A DNA stretch of 64,000 bases, taken from Nonomuraea solani (GTDB lineage: Bacteria > Actinomycetota > Actinomycetes > Streptosporangiales > Streptosporangiaceae). This document shows positions 1-9,264 of the stretch, piece by piece. Position numbers and translations under genes: made by a program. The stretch spans positions 539,563 through 603,562 of the forward strand of contig NZ_FNVT01000003.1 of NCBI RefSeq assembly GCF_900108335.1, read 5' to 3'. Under the pieces are notes generated by a model. The model saw only the letters and a list, made by a program, of their open reading frames with translations. It did not search any database and was not told the origin of the DNA. How positions within the stretch are numbered: position 1 is the stretch's first letter; each line of letters starts with the position of its first letter.

Positions 1-2
1 AG

Positions 3-998
3 GCGAGGAAAGCCGACCGGGTCACGACCGGCGCCGGGGTCGCCGCCGACATCTGCGGCGGGAGCCCCACGCTGACCCGGACGGCCGCATGCGTGATCGA
101 GGACGGCATCCTGCTCATCTTCACGGTGCCCAACGGGGCCGTCATCGGCTCGATACAGTTCACCGTCTCCAGCTTGACGACCCTCGACCACGGTTCGCTG
201 CGCTGGAGCCAGTCGTGGCACTACCAGGCCAACTCCGTCGCCGGCCCGGCGATCCCGGCGGTGCTCGACTCCCTCGTCTACGCCGAGCCGGAATGCCTCG
301 CCAGTTGCACGGTGTCCAGCAGCGGGCTGGTCGGCGGGTCCGCGCTTCCGGGCCGCGTCCACTCGACCACCACGTACTTCAACAGCCCGCTCAGCGGCTA
401 CAAGTGGGGTGCACACGGTGGGATGAGGTACTGGTTCGCCAACTCGGCATGGGTCAACCCGACGACAAACGCCTCGATCACGGCGCCGGCCGTGCATCGC
501 TGCGACGACGCGCTGCCCGGTTACCCCTCGGGCTGCGTCTACGACTCGGTCCGCCCGGTGCACGACGTCCTGTCGTCACGCTATCCGTCGTATGCCCGCC
601 ACCTCCAGCTCGCCATCAACCATTTCAAAATGACGGACATCCTGACCAGGACCCAGAACGAGACCATCATCGACCGCAACTACAACACGGCCTGCCCACC
701 GGGGCACCCCAAACCCACGGCTCCGGGAGTCTGGTCCTGTGACGAGTACCCCTACAAGTCCACCTACAACGGCGCGTACTCCCAGCCCTACGGCCGAAAC
801 ATTGTGATCATCAACTGGAACACCGGGTCCGGGTTCAACTGCAACGCGTCCTGGCTGGATATCCGCAGCCCCACCGACTCCGGCGGCTACAGCGTCTGCA
901 TGATTCCCTTGGCGGAGAACACTCTCGGCGGATCCGACCTGGGCGCCTTCCACTACAACATCTCGATGCTCTCAACGTCGGCCGAGTTCGGTGCGTAG
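3..998 (+). CDS. NucA/NucB-type secreted deoxyribonuclease-like protein, 5' truncated by the window edge
   Basis: The reading frame is open from the first bases of the window, so the gene starts upstream; an internal GTG at 93 is not a convincing start. The C-terminal third carries a CDEYPYKST motif (around 736-759) followed by an asparagine-rich NWNTGSGFNCNASWLD stretch and a GSDLGAFHYN segment. That arrangement matches the NucA/NucB deoxyribonuclease domain found at the C-terminus of many secreted actinobacterial proteins. The many Cys, Asn and Tyr residues fit an extracellular protein. The N-terminal part is not recognised. It probably degrades DNA outside the cell, or acts as a toxin-like nuclease. 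It ends about 330 bp before the SARP gene and seems unrelated to the biosynthetic cluster. Confidence 0.7.
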   Translation, partial: ARKADRVTTGAGVAADICGGSPTLTRTAACVIEDGILLIFTVPNGAVIGSIQFTVSSLTTLDHGSLRWSQSWHYQANSVAGPAIPAVLDSLVYAEPECLASCTVSSSGLVGGSALPGRVHSTTTYFNSPLSGYKWGAHGGMRYWFANSAWVNPTTNASITAPAVHRCDDALPGYPSGCVYDSVRPVHDVLSSRYPSYARHLQLAINHFKMTDILTRTQNETIIDRNYNTACPPGHPKPTAPGVWSCDEYPYKSTYNGAYSQPYGRNIVIINWNTGSGFNCNASWLDIRSPTDSGGYSVCMIPLAENTLGGSDLGAFHYNISMLSTSAEFGA

Positions 999-1233
999 CG
1001 TGCGGGCGCGGCCACACTTTCCACGCTGGGCCTTTCAAGGGCGGGTAATGACGTTTACTCGATCATCATGTGGAGCCGTTCCGTGTAGAGGTTGATCTGT
1101 CGCAAGACACTCTTCCGCCGACGGTTCAACACCTATTTCTGGCCAACTGTGATACTCGAATTCGATCTATCCGGATCTCTTTCGTCGAAAAAACCTCAAT
1201 GTCTGCCAAAGTTCGAAGCGTGTCGTGATGCCA

Positions 1234-1260
1234 GTACTACTAGATCTACGAAAGTAGTAC
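1234..1260. promoter_or_regulatory. Inverted repeat upstream of the SARP gene
   Basis: GTACTACT (1234-1241) and AGTAGTAC (1253-1260) form an 8-bp perfect inverted repeat with an 11-nt spacer, in an unusually AT-rich stretch (about 1080-1310). It lies just upstream of the predicted SARP promoter and could be a regulator binding site. The role is inferred from position only. Confidence 0.4.
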
Positions 1261-1276
1261 CCCTATCATGGAAATA

Positions 1277-1306
1277 TTGACAACAAAAGTGTTGCGTCAG
1301 GATAAA
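1277..1306 (+). promoter_or_regulatory. Predicted vegetative-type promoter of the SARP gene
   Basis: TTGACA (1277-1282) is followed after 18 nt by GATAAA (1301-1306), close to the sigma-70/HrdB consensus. Transcription would start near 1313. A GGGGGA ribosome-binding site at 1317-1322 then precedes a TTG start at 1326, so the leader would be very short. The rest of 999-1325 holds no gene. Confidence 0.5.
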
Positions 1307-1325
1307 GTAAAAGACTGGGGGACGT

Positions 1326-4163
1326 TTGGAAGCCCGGATACTCGGGCCGCTGAGTATCAGCGACGGCCATCGAACGATTCCCGTGAACTCCGGCCGTCAG
1401 CGCGCGCTACTGGCCGCACTCTTGGCAAAACCGAACCAGCCTCTTTCGGTGGAACACCTGATCGAGGTCCTCTGGGGCAGATACCCTCCGGACAACGCCA
1501 GAGTGGCTCTGCGCACCTATGTGATGCGGCTGCGTCAAGCACTGGGCGACGAACTGGGCGGCAGGATCGTAACCCGGCCGCAGGGCTACCAGATCAGAGC
1601 CGAGGTGCATGAGGTAGACCTGCTGATGTTTCAACGGCACGCGATGAGCGCGAGGTCCGCCGTACGGGAGGGCGACTGGGGGGCGGCCGCAGGCGAGCTG
1701 CAGCGAGCGCTTGGGCTTTGGTCTGGCGAGCCATTCACCGAGGTGCCGTCCGCAAGCCTTCGGGAGCGCGAGCTGCCCCACCTCGAGCAGCTTTATCAGC
1801 GGACTCTGGAGCTGCATTACGAGGCCCAGCTCGCGCTCGGGCATCACGATGACATCGTGTTGGAGCTCGAGCGTGCTGTCGAGTCACATCCGTTCCGTGA
1901 GCGGTTCTGGGCTCAGTTGATGACGGCCCTCTACCGCAGTAGGCGTAAGGGTGACGCTCTCGCCGCCTTCCAGAGGATTCGCCGCGAGCTCATCAAGGAG
2001 CTGGGAAGCGAGCCGGGGCTCGAACTGCAGCAACTGCATCTGGCGATACTCAAGAACGACGAAACCCTGGTCGCGCCGCAAGTCAGTGAAGAACCAGAAG
2101 TCCGACAGCAGGCGATCGAGTCGCCCGCGATGGTACCCCGACAGCTGCCCGCAGCTCCATGTCACTTCACAGGACGAGTCGACGGGCTAAGAGTACTTAA
2201 CCGAGCACTGAGTCAGACTCAGCGAGAGGACAGGACGGCTGCCTCCATCGTGGTGATCGGCGGCATCGGGGGCATCGGCAAGACTGCTTTGGCCGTGCAC
2301 TGGGCACATCAAGTGGCAGATCTGTTCCCTGACGGCCAGCTCTTCCTCAACCTCCGAGGCTTCGAGACCTCGGACAATCCGATCGAGCCGGAGACCGCGC
2401 TCCGGTCCCTGCTCAACGCGCTCGGCGTTCCGGAAAGTCGATTCCCGGCACAGCTCGAGGCGCAGGCGGCCCTGTTCCGAAGTGTGCTCGCGGACAAACG
2501 GGTGCTGTTGATTCTCGACAACGTCAGGGACACCGAGCAGGTAATTCCCCTGATCCCCGCTTCGTCTGGCTGCCTGACCGTCATTTCCAGCCGCAACCAA
2601 CTGACCGGTCTCCTGGTCAGTACCGGCGCTCAGTCGATCAGGTTGGGACCGTTGCGGATGGACGAGACGGCCAAGTTGATCGAGGATTTCGTCGGGGACG
2701 AGCGGGTCAAGGCTGAGCCCGAGGCGATATCCACGATGGTCGCGATGTCAGAGTGCATTCCGCTTGCGGCCAGCATCCTGGCCTCGATGACCCTCAGCCA
2801 GCCATCGTTGCGACTCGCGGACTTCGTAGAGATGTTCGAGGAGACGCTGAGCGCGCTGGACCGGTTGGAAACCGGCGACACCGCGACCAGCATGCGGTCC
2901 TTGCTCCACGGCTCCTACCGGCACCTGACTGACGATGGACGTAGGCTGTTGCGCTTCTTCGGCCTCCATCATGGAAATCAGGTGACCACTGCGGCGGCGG
3001 CCACTCTCGCCGGGATGTCCCTGGCGAACACGCACAAAGCTCTCACCCACCTCGCGAGAAACCACCTGGTGGAGAATGTGAGACCGGGGCAGTACTCGAT
3101 GCACGACCTGGTACGCAGTTTCGCCGCGGAGGTCGTGAACCAGGAGGAGCTAGAGGCCGACCGACGGTTGGCCTCCAACCGTGTGCTGGATTACTACCTC
3201 CACAACATCCACAGAGCTGTGGGACTGCTCATGCCCACCCGCCGCCTCACCCCGCTGCCCACCCTGCAGCGCGGAGTGCTCACGGCCCATTTCCAAACGG
3301 TGGCCGAGGCTGGAGCTTGGTTCGAGGACAACCGGAGCTCGATCATCGCAGCACTTCTCAAGGCACAGGACGACGGCTTCCCCAACCACATGTGGCGGAT
3401 CGTCGAGGGGCTCGCTCCCTTCCTGGAATGGCTCGGCCACTGGCACGACTGGTATCGGGTGGCCAAGAACACGGTCGATGTGACCTGTGCCCTTGGCGAT
3501 CCGTACGCTGAGGGCATCGCGCGGCTGGAGTTCGGGAGTGCCGGCGACTTGCTGGATCCCACAGGCGAAGACGCCGAGCCAGAACTGGTCCGCGCGCTCG
3601 CCCTGTTCGAAGAGATCGGCGACATCAGCGGACAGGCCAGGACCCATCACCGTCTCAGCGTGTACAGCGGTAGACGTCACCGTAAGCACGAGTGCCGGCA
3701 CCACGCCGAGCGGGCATTCGATCTGCACACCAAGGACGACAACCCGGGCGGGCAGGCCGAGGCGCGCAATGCGTTGGGTTGGTACTTCGCATCGTTCGGC
3801 GATTACGACACGGCTGTGTCGGCCTGCCGCGAGGCACTGACCCTCAATCGCGAATCCGGAAACCTGGCCGGCGAGGCCGACGTATGGGACAGCCTCGCCT
3901 ACGCGTACCAGAGCAGCGGCGACCTTGATGCGGCTGAGGAATGCTATCGGCAGGTGATTCCCATGGACGAGCAACTTCCCCGGCTTAGGCACCGCTATAA
4001 CAAGGCCGAGACCTTGAGCAGGTACGGCGACCTTAGACAAGAGCTTGGGGATACAGTCGGGGCGCTGCAACTCTGGCGCAAGGCCCAGGAACTCCTAGAA
4101 GAGCTCAACCACCCATTGCGCGATGCGGTTCATCAGAAGATCCATTCCATGCTCGGCCAGTGA
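1326..4163 (+). CDS. SARP-family transcriptional activator with NB-ARC and TPR domains (AfsR-like)
   Basis: This 945-residue regulator probably switches on the adjacent biosynthetic operon. Order of domains: an OmpR-type winged-helix DNA-binding domain (about residues 1-90), a bacterial transcriptional activation domain (about 95-245), an NB-ARC ATPase with the P-loop GGIGGIGKTAL near residue 312 and a Walker B LLILDN near 395, a winged-helix region, and C-terminal TPR-like repeats (about 720-930). The length and architecture match large AfsR/RedD-type SARPs. The start is a TTG at 1326 preceded by GGGGGA; no closer ATG gives a complete winged helix. It converges on the MFS gene with only 3 bp between the stops. 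Cluster-situated SARPs normally act as pathway activators; the direct target here is inferred. Confidence 0.9.
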   Translation: MEARILGPLSISDGHRTIPVNSGRQRALLAALLAKPNQPLSVEHLIEVLWGRYPPDNARVALRTYVMRLRQALGDELGGRIVTRPQGYQIRAEVHEVDLLMFQRHAMSARSAVREGDWGAAAGELQRALGLWSGEPFTEVPSASLRERELPHLEQLYQRTLELHYEAQLALGHHDDIVLELERAVESHPFRERFWAQLMTALYRSRRKGDALAAFQRIRRELIKELGSEPGLELQQLHLAILKNDETLVAPQVSEEPEVRQQAIESPAMVPRQLPAAPCHFTGRVDGLRVLNRALSQTQREDRTAASIVVIGGIGGIGKTALAVHWAHQVADLFPDGQLFLNLRGFETSDNPIEPETALRSLLNALGVPESRFPAQLEAQAALFRSVLADKRVLLILDNVRDTEQVIPLIPASSGCLTVISSRNQLTGLLVSTGAQSIRLGPLRMDETAKLIEDFVGDERVKAEPEAISTMVAMSECIPLAASILASMTLSQPSLRLADFVEMFEETLSALDRLETGDTATSMRSLLHGSYRHLTDDGRRLLRFFGLHHGNQVTTAAAATLAGMSLANTHKALTHLARNHLVENVRPGQYSMHDLVRSFAAEVVNQEELEADRRLASNRVLDYYLHNIHRAVGLLMPTRRLTPLPTLQRGVLTAHFQTVAEAGAWFEDNRSSIIAALLKAQDDGFPNHMWRIVEGLAPFLEWLGHWHDWYRVAKNTVDVTCALGDPYAEGIARLEFGSAGDLLDPTGEDAEPELVRALALFEEIGDISGQARTHHRLSVYSGRRHRKHECRHHAERAFDLHTKDDNPGGQAEARNALGWYFASFGDYDTAVSACREALTLNRESGNLAGEADVWDSLAYAYQSSGDLDAAEECYRQVIPMDEQLPRLRHRYNKAETLSRYGDLRQELGDTVGALQLWRKAQELLEELNHPLRDAVHQKIHSMLGQ

Positions 4164-4166
4164 ACG

Positions 4167-5369
4167 TCACCTGTCCTTGCCGATGGCATACCAAGCGGGG
4201 ACGAGGGCCAGCACGGAGATCGCGCCCATGATGATCCAGGCAGGCTTGCCGAGGGTGCTCCAAAGGACGACGCCGATAGCGGGGCCGACAGCGGTTCCGA
4301 TACCGAACATCGCGTGGGTGGCACCCTGATAGCGCCCGCTGCTCTCAGGGGGGGCGGCGAGGGCGGGGTAGGCGAACATTGACGGCCCCTGGATGATCTC
4401 GGCGAGTGTCCAGAGCAGGGTGCCGATGACGAACACCGCCAGTCCGCCAGGCAGCGCGTATACGGCCATACCGGCGCCCAGCAAGAAGAAGCCGACTGTC
4501 ACCACCCGTCGCATCCGCCACGTCTGGACGAGCTTGGTCATCAGCAGCTCGAAGCAGATCACAATCGCACCGTTGATCGCGAGCATGACTCCGTACCAGA
4601 AGGTGCTGAAGCCCGCCTCGCGGATGGCAAGAGGAAGAGTGCTCATGTACTGGATGTACACCGCCGAGTTGAGCATCACAGCGAACATGAAGGCCACGAA
4701 GCGGCGGTCACGCAGGACCACCAAGTACCCACCTGTGCGGCTGGCAGGGGTGGCAACTGATGCGACGGTTCCGCGCGGCAAGGCCACCAGGACGATCACG
4801 GCGTAACAGAGGGCGGCGGCCGCTTCGCCGTAGAACAGCAGCTCGTAGGAGACTGTTGCCAGTGCCGTTCCGAGCAGCGGAGCGGCGGTGGTGCCCAGGT
4901 TGAGCGCCAGCCGGTACATCGCGGTGATCATCACCTGCCGGTCGCCTGAGATCAGCGCGGCGATGTATGAGGAGGCTGCCGGCCGGTAGACCTGGCTGAT
5001 CATCCCGACCAGAGCCACCGCCGCTAATATCCCCGCGTACCAGCGGATGTGCAGCACAGCGACGAGAAGTACGGCAGTTCCCAACATTCCCAAAACGATG
5101 GTCATCCGGGCGCCGATGCGGTCGGCCAGCGTGCCGCCGATCAGCACGCCCAGAACGGAGCCGGCACCGTAGACGCCTAGTGCTATCCCTGCTTGGACCC
5201 CTGTGAAACCACGGGTGGTCATGAAAAGGATGAGGAAGACCTGGACGAACGAACCCAGCTTGTTGACCAGAACACCGAAGAGAAGCGCCTTCACGGCGAA
5301 CGGCGACTCGGTGAAGGTCGCGAGTACACCGACTTTCCCGGCGTGGGTCGCAGGGGGGTGGGTGGTCAC
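4167..5369 (-). CDS. MFS transporter, probable cluster exporter
   Basis: A 12-TM major facilitator of about 400 residues. The GTG start at 5369 overlaps the TGA of the upstream ATP-grasp gene (GTGA), so the two are translationally coupled; the longer upstream ATG frame would overlap the ligase gene by over 60 bp and is not chosen. The loop between TM2 and TM3 has the MFS-typical GGTLADRIGARMT. It resembles drug-efflux MFS proteins, so export of the cluster product or self-protection is likely. It sits between the pathway regulator and a biosynthetic ligase, in the minus-strand arm of the cluster. Substrate unknown. Confidence 0.85.
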   Translation of the reverse strand: MTTHPPATHAGKVGVLATFTESPFAVKALLFGVLVNKLGSFVQVFLILFMTTRGFTGVQAGIALGVYGAGSVLGVLIGGTLADRIGARMTIVLGMLGTAVLLVAVLHIRWYAGILAAVALVGMISQVYRPAASSYIAALISGDRQVMITAMYRLALNLGTTAAPLLGTALATVSYELLFYGEAAAALCYAVIVLVALPRGTVASVATPASRTGGYLVVLRDRRFVAFMFAVMLNSAVYIQYMSTLPLAIREAGFSTFWYGVMLAINGAIVICFELLMTKLVQTWRMRRVVTVGFFLLGAGMAVYALPGGLAVFVIGTLLWTLAEIIQGPSMFAYPALAAPPESSGRYQGATHAMFGIGTAVGPAIGVVLWSTLGKPAWIIMGAISVLALVPAWYAIGKDR

Positions 5370-6571
5370 CGGACCTCTGTCCTTTCTCTGATCTGCAGTG
5401 CTTTGGCCGCCTGGTCGAGGGCGGCCACGCACTCTTGCGCGGTCGGGGCGACCGCGGTGGCGTACGCGATCCGGCCCAGCAGCAGGCCGCGCGGTGGTGG
5501 GGAGACGGTGTCGCCGGGCATGACGACGGCGACTGCTCGGTCGATTTCGGCCGGCAGTGCCGCAGCGTCGAACTTCACGCTGTCGATAACGGTGTCGTCA
5601 TGCTCGGGATAGAAGAACCGGATCGCCGCCACCAGGTCGCGTTGCGCCTCGAGCACTGGCTCCGTGCCGCTGGCCAGCGCGGCGATAGCCAGGCCAGGGT
5701 CGATCCCTGAGGCGGCCAGCCCAAGATAAGGGATCATGTCACCCCCGAGCCGGGCGTTCACCTCGATGACCTTCAGGATCGGGTCGAGTTTCAGCTCGGC
5801 GTGAGTCCAGCCGTGGGTGAAGCCGAGCGCAGTGTGGGTGTCCTGGAGCAAGCTGAGGAAAGTGGGGTCGCGCAGCAGCGGGTCATGGTTCGTGACCACA
5901 TGGCCGGTTTCCTCGAAGTAGGGCGGGTAGCCGGTTTGTTTGCGACCGACGAACAGCGGTGTCACGCGCCCACCGACGACTACGGAGTCCACACTCACTT
6001 CGGGCCCGGCGAGATACTCCTCAACCAGGACTGACTGGTCGAACTCCGGCATATGGGCCACGGTTGCCTGGTCCGCGAAGGCGAAGGATTCGGCCATCTT
6101 CTCGGCAGAGCGCACCAGCGACACGCCATAACTGGCCGCTGCGGCCCGGGGCTTGACCACCACTGGATAGCCGATGTTCTCGGCTGCGGCCAAGGCCTCT
6201 TCGACGGTCCCGGCCAGAGCGAACTCCGGCTGTGCAAGCCCGGCCAGGGCCAGGGCGGAGCGGCCCTGGTATTTGTCGCGGCAGCGCCACACTGCCTCGG
6301 CAGGAGTATGTGGGAGGCCGAGGCTCTCGGCGACGCATGCTGCCTGGTGGACCCGGGATTCGTCCCAGCAGATCACGCCACTGACCGGCTCACGCGCATT
6401 CAGCTCGGCGGCCGCCACGGTGAGTGTGTCGGTGTCGGTCGCCGCGACGACGGTGCTGCCGACCAGGTAAGGATCTTCCCAAGTGGTCGGGGTCAGAGTG
6501 AACAGATGGATCCGGTAGCGGGTGCTGATGCTCGCCAGTAGGTACTCACGGTACTTCTGAAGGCCCGTCAC
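5366..6571 (-). CDS. ATP-grasp ligase (carboxylate-amine ligase type)
   Basis: ATP-grasp enzymes activate a carboxylate as an acyl phosphate and couple it to an amine or similar nucleophile. The 401-residue protein has a pre-ATP-grasp N-terminal region, the ATP-binding segments YPVVVKPRAAAASYGV and VLVEEYLAGPEVSVDSV, and the metal-binding motif VIEVNARLGGD with the usual Glu and Asn. It resembles stand-alone dipeptide ligases of the BacD/carbamoyl-phosphate-synthase-like group. The start is uncertain: GTG 6571 lacks a ribosome-binding site and truncates the first strand. The frame is open upstream and encodes RPLLILIVTGLQ, a typical first strand. An ATT at 6610 lies 5 nt after a GGAGAG (6616-6621). 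Coupled to the MFS gene; divergent from the main operon. Confidence 0.85.
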   Translation of the reverse strand: MTGLQKYREYLLASISTRYRIHLFTLTPTTWEDPYLVGSTVVAATDTDTLTVAAAELNAREPVSGVICWDESRVHQAACVAESLGLPHTPAEAVWRCRDKYQGRSALALAGLAQPEFALAGTVEEALAAAENIGYPVVVKPRAAAASYGVSLVRSAEKMAESFAFADQATVAHMPEFDQSVLVEEYLAGPEVSVDSVVVGGRVTPLFVGRKQTGYPPYFEETGHVVTNHDPLLRDPTFLSLLQDTHTALGFTHGWTHAELKLDPILKVIEVNARLGGDMIPYLGLAASGIDPGLAIAALASGTEPVLEAQRDLVAAIRFFYPEHDDTVIDSVKFDAAALPAEIDRAVAVVMPGDTVSPPPRGLLLGRIAYATAVAPTAQECVAALDQAAKALQIRERTEVR

Positions 6572-6834
6572 GATAAGGATGAGCAGGGGCCGTTGTCCTT
6601 GGGCGTGAATGGTGACTCTCCAGGGGGCGATCGGCTGTTAAGTCAGTAATCATCCCGTGTCATCCGTATCGCGCAGGTATCGCCAGTGGTCGTCGGTAGC
6701 GGCTGGTCCTGCGGTCCAGGTGAAGCGGAGCCGCTGCCGTCCTGTGCTGATCTGGTGCGCCATCTGCGCGATACTGCTGCGCTACTCCACGGGGGGATGT
6801 TGTTCACCCAGCAAAGATTCAGGGCGGGTGGACA
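6572..6834. promoter_or_regulatory. Divergent promoter region of the biosynthetic cluster
   Basis: A gap of about 260 bp separates the minus-strand ATP-grasp/MFS pair from the 13-gene plus-strand operon, so both promoters must lie here. I could not assign convincing -35/-10 boxes or SARP heptamer repeats. The part up to 6610 may code for the N-terminus of the ATP-grasp enzyme. Confidence 0.5.
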
Positions 6835-9264
6835 GTGATCCTCACGGGTGCCGAGATTGAGCGGGAATGGGCGAATGGTCGTATCACCATCGAGCCCTTC
6901 ACTCCCGAGCAGGTGAATCCGAACAGCTACAACTTCCGACTCGGTCGGACGCTATGCGTCTATCGGGACATGCCATTGGATGCTCGGCACGGCAACGAGT
7001 GCGACGAGATCGAGATCCCCGACGAAGGATATGTCCTTGAGTCTGGTCGGCTGTATCTTGCGCATACGATCGAGGTCCTGGGCAGCGAGTATTATGCGCC
7101 GACCTTCGCCGCACGCTCATCGGTGGCAAGGCTAGGGCTGTTCATCAACCTGTCGGCGAGTCTGGGCGACATCGGGTACAAGGGCCAATGGACGCTCCAG
7201 CTTTACTCCATGAACAAGATCCGGGTCTATCCGGGCATCAATATCGGTCAGATGATGTGGTGGCGACCGCAGGGAGATATCGAACTCTACGACGGTAAGT
7301 ACCAGGGCGCGACCGGACCCCGACGCAGCGACATCCATAAGGATTTCCACAAGCAGTTCGCCCGGCAGCGCTTCGTCGGTTTGAGGGCGAGCGTCGACCC
7401 CGCTACGACAGGACCGAAGTTCGCCGCTCTGGCGGCGCACAGTCGCCGCTTCCGAGTCCCTGACGCGTTCTGCATCTCAGCCGAGGAGTTCGACGGAGCG
7501 TTCAATGACGGCCAGCGCCGCGGGTTGGCCGCAGCCTTCGATGACCTTCGAGCCACAGTGGGAGCATTCCTCACGGACTCCCTGATGGACATCCACAAGA
7601 TCGTGTCCGGGGTGCACCTGACCGAACAGGCCCGGCAATTGCTGGCAATCCGGATCGCCGACATGTTCGGCGATGACGAGAGCGTCGAGTTCGCCGTCCG
7701 CTCCTCCGGCCTCGACGAGGACACCGCCGGCTCGAGCCTGGCCGGGATCCATACCACGGTCCTGAGTGTACAGGGCGTTGATGCGGTGGCCCAGGCGGTC
7801 GAGCAGTGCTGGCGCTCCTACTACGAGGCCTCCGCTGTGGCGGCCCGGATCCGCGCGGGCGACTTCTCCCATAAACCCAGGCTGGCCGTCATCGTCCAGA
7901 GGATGATCCGGCCGGAGCTGGCCGGGGTCGCCTTCTCCGACCCCGAGGACGGGGTCGTGATCGAATATGTCGAAGGCTTGGCCGACTCTCTGGTCGCCGG
8001 GGTTGCCGTGCCGGTCCTTGCCAAATCGGCTGAGCTCACCGGTGATGTCCCTGCGCTGGCCGAGGTCGTGCGGTTGGTACAGGCGCTCCGCGCGGCCGAG
8101 GGCTATGACGTGGATGTCGAGTGGGCCGCCGACGTTGACGGGGTGCACCTCATCCAGGTCCGGCCGCAGACCGCTACGTCCCAGCAGAACCCTTGCCATG
8201 ACGAGCCGGTTGCTGATGCCTACAGACTGTACTTCGACGAGATACCCGCCTCCGCCGATCTCGGTGAGGTCTCCGCAATCTATGGCGGCTATGCGGCCAA
8301 GCGTGGGCCGGCGCACAGGCTGGCCGTCGAATGCGGTGTCGGTGTCGGCCACGGCTGGGTCGTCCACTTCAACGGGCGTGGCCTGAGCGCTGCGGAGACC
8401 GGTGGTCGACTGCGTGAGGTCATCGACGAGGGTGGCGCCGACGAGTGCGTATTGGACTTCGGTGACACCCTCCGGCAGATCGTGGTGCACAAGGCGGAGC
8501 TTCTCGACCGGCTCGCCGAGACCACCGGAGCAGGACCGGACTCCACCCGGCTGCACACAGTGATCGTTCGGGACTACCTTCGGGGCGATCTGGGAATCAT
8601 CTCCCGGCGGGTCGGCGACGACTTCATCGTCGAGTACACCCCTGAGGGCCTCATGGCACTCAACCGCGGCACCTCGGGCGCCGCGGCGGTGATGATACGT
8701 GACGGACAGATCGACCCGGCCGACAACCCGATCAACGCCCATTTAGGCGAGCTTGCCCAGTTCACCGGGGCCATGAGTGACCGGTACGGACCGATGACTC
8801 TTGAGTGGGTGCGGCAGTCGGGGAAACTGTTCTTCGTCGACTACTCGCTGTTGGGCGGGGACGCCCTGAACTCCGCCGACGCGCGTGTGATCTCGGCGGG
8901 AACCGCCGCTGGGCCGCTGCTCGACCTGGACGAAGACGAAGTGCTCAGCCGGCTGTCGATCGGGCCGGCAGTCAGTGTTGACAGGTCGCAGGACCTGTCC
9001 GGCCACGAAGGGCTCGCGGAGATCATCGCGCGAGTCCGGGCCTGCTCGGAGCCACCGATCGTCCGGGCCTCTCGCCCGTACGCCGTGCTCTCGGTCCTTA
9101 TCGGTGAGGTCGCAGGGTTCGTCTTCGATCAGGGCTCCACCCTTGGCCACCTGGCCATCCTGCTGCGGGAGGCCCGCCTGCCAGCGGTGGCGGCCCAGGG
9201 CCTGCCCAGCGAAGGACATGCAGTGATCAGCGGCGGGACCGTCACTGTGACGGGCGGAAAGTGA
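6835..9264 (+). CDS. Fusion of a dCTP-deaminase-like domain with a PEP-synthase-like ATP-binding domain and phosphohistidine domain
   Basis: First gene of the long operon (GTG start at 6835). Residues 1-185 form a dCTP-deaminase/dUTPase-fold domain with ARSSVARLG (93-101) and the C-terminal DGKYQGATGP, but the position of the catalytic Glu is Gln122 (TLQL). Residues about 190-450 match the pyruvate-phosphate-dikinase/PEP-synthase nucleotide-binding region, with VRSSGLDEDTAGSSLAG (288-304) and VEWAADVDGVHLIQVRP (428-444). Residues about 735-809 are a PEP-utilising mobile domain with the presumed phosphocarrier His772 in STLGHLAILLREARLPAVA. Related enzymes include PEP synthase, rifampicin phosphotransferase and L-glutamine kinase, which move phosphate from ATP via His to O or N acceptors. 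The deaminase-like part may bind a cytidine nucleotide without deaminating it. The middle, about 460-730, is unassigned. The next gene overlaps by 4 bp. Confidence 0.8.
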   Translation: MILTGAEIEREWANGRITIEPFTPEQVNPNSYNFRLGRTLCVYRDMPLDARHGNECDEIEIPDEGYVLESGRLYLAHTIEVLGSEYYAPTFAARSSVARLGLFINLSASLGDIGYKGQWTLQLYSMNKIRVYPGINIGQMMWWRPQGDIELYDGKYQGATGPRRSDIHKDFHKQFARQRFVGLRASVDPATTGPKFAALAAHSRRFRVPDAFCISAEEFDGAFNDGQRRGLAAAFDDLRATVGAFLTDSLMDIHKIVSGVHLTEQARQLLAIRIADMFGDDESVEFAVRSSGLDEDTAGSSLAGIHTTVLSVQGVDAVAQAVEQCWRSYYEASAVAARIRAGDFSHKPRLAVIVQRMIRPELAGVAFSDPEDGVVIEYVEGLADSLVAGVAVPVLAKSAELTGDVPALAEVVRLVQALRAAEGYDVDVEWAADVDGVHLIQVRPQTATSQQNPCHDEPVADAYRLYFDEIPASADLGEVSAIYGGYAAKRGPAHRLAVECGVGVGHGWVVHFNGRGLSAAETGGRLREVIDEGGADECVLDFGDTLRQIVVHKAELLDRLAETTGAGPDSTRLHTVIVRDYLRGDLGIISRRVGDDFIVEYTPEGLMALNRGTSGAAAVMIRDGQIDPADNPINAHLGELAQFTGAMSDRYGPMTLEWVRQSGKLFFVDYSLLGGDALNSADARVISAGTAAGPLLDLDEDEVLSRLSIGPAVSVDRSQDLSGHEGLAEIIARVRACSEPPIVRASRPYAVLSVLIGEVAGFVFDQGSTLGHLAILLREARLPAVAAQGLPSEGHAVISGGTVTVTGGK

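Noticed and set aside
1092..1612. Short plus-strand frames between the nuclease and SARP genes
   Set aside because: They overlap the promoter region or the SARP start, lack start signals and show no protein features.
3150..4070. 306-codon minus-strand frame inside the SARP gene
   Set aside because: Lies wholly within the TPR region of the regulator and shows no domain of its own.
6572..6834. SARP heptamer direct repeats before the main operon
   Set aside because: I looked for repeated heptamers at 11- or 22-bp spacing upstream of a -10 box and saw none that I could defend.
7477..8742. 421-codon minus-strand frame inside the fusion gene
   Set aside because: Shadow frame; the plus strand has conserved PEP-synthase motifs across the same bases.
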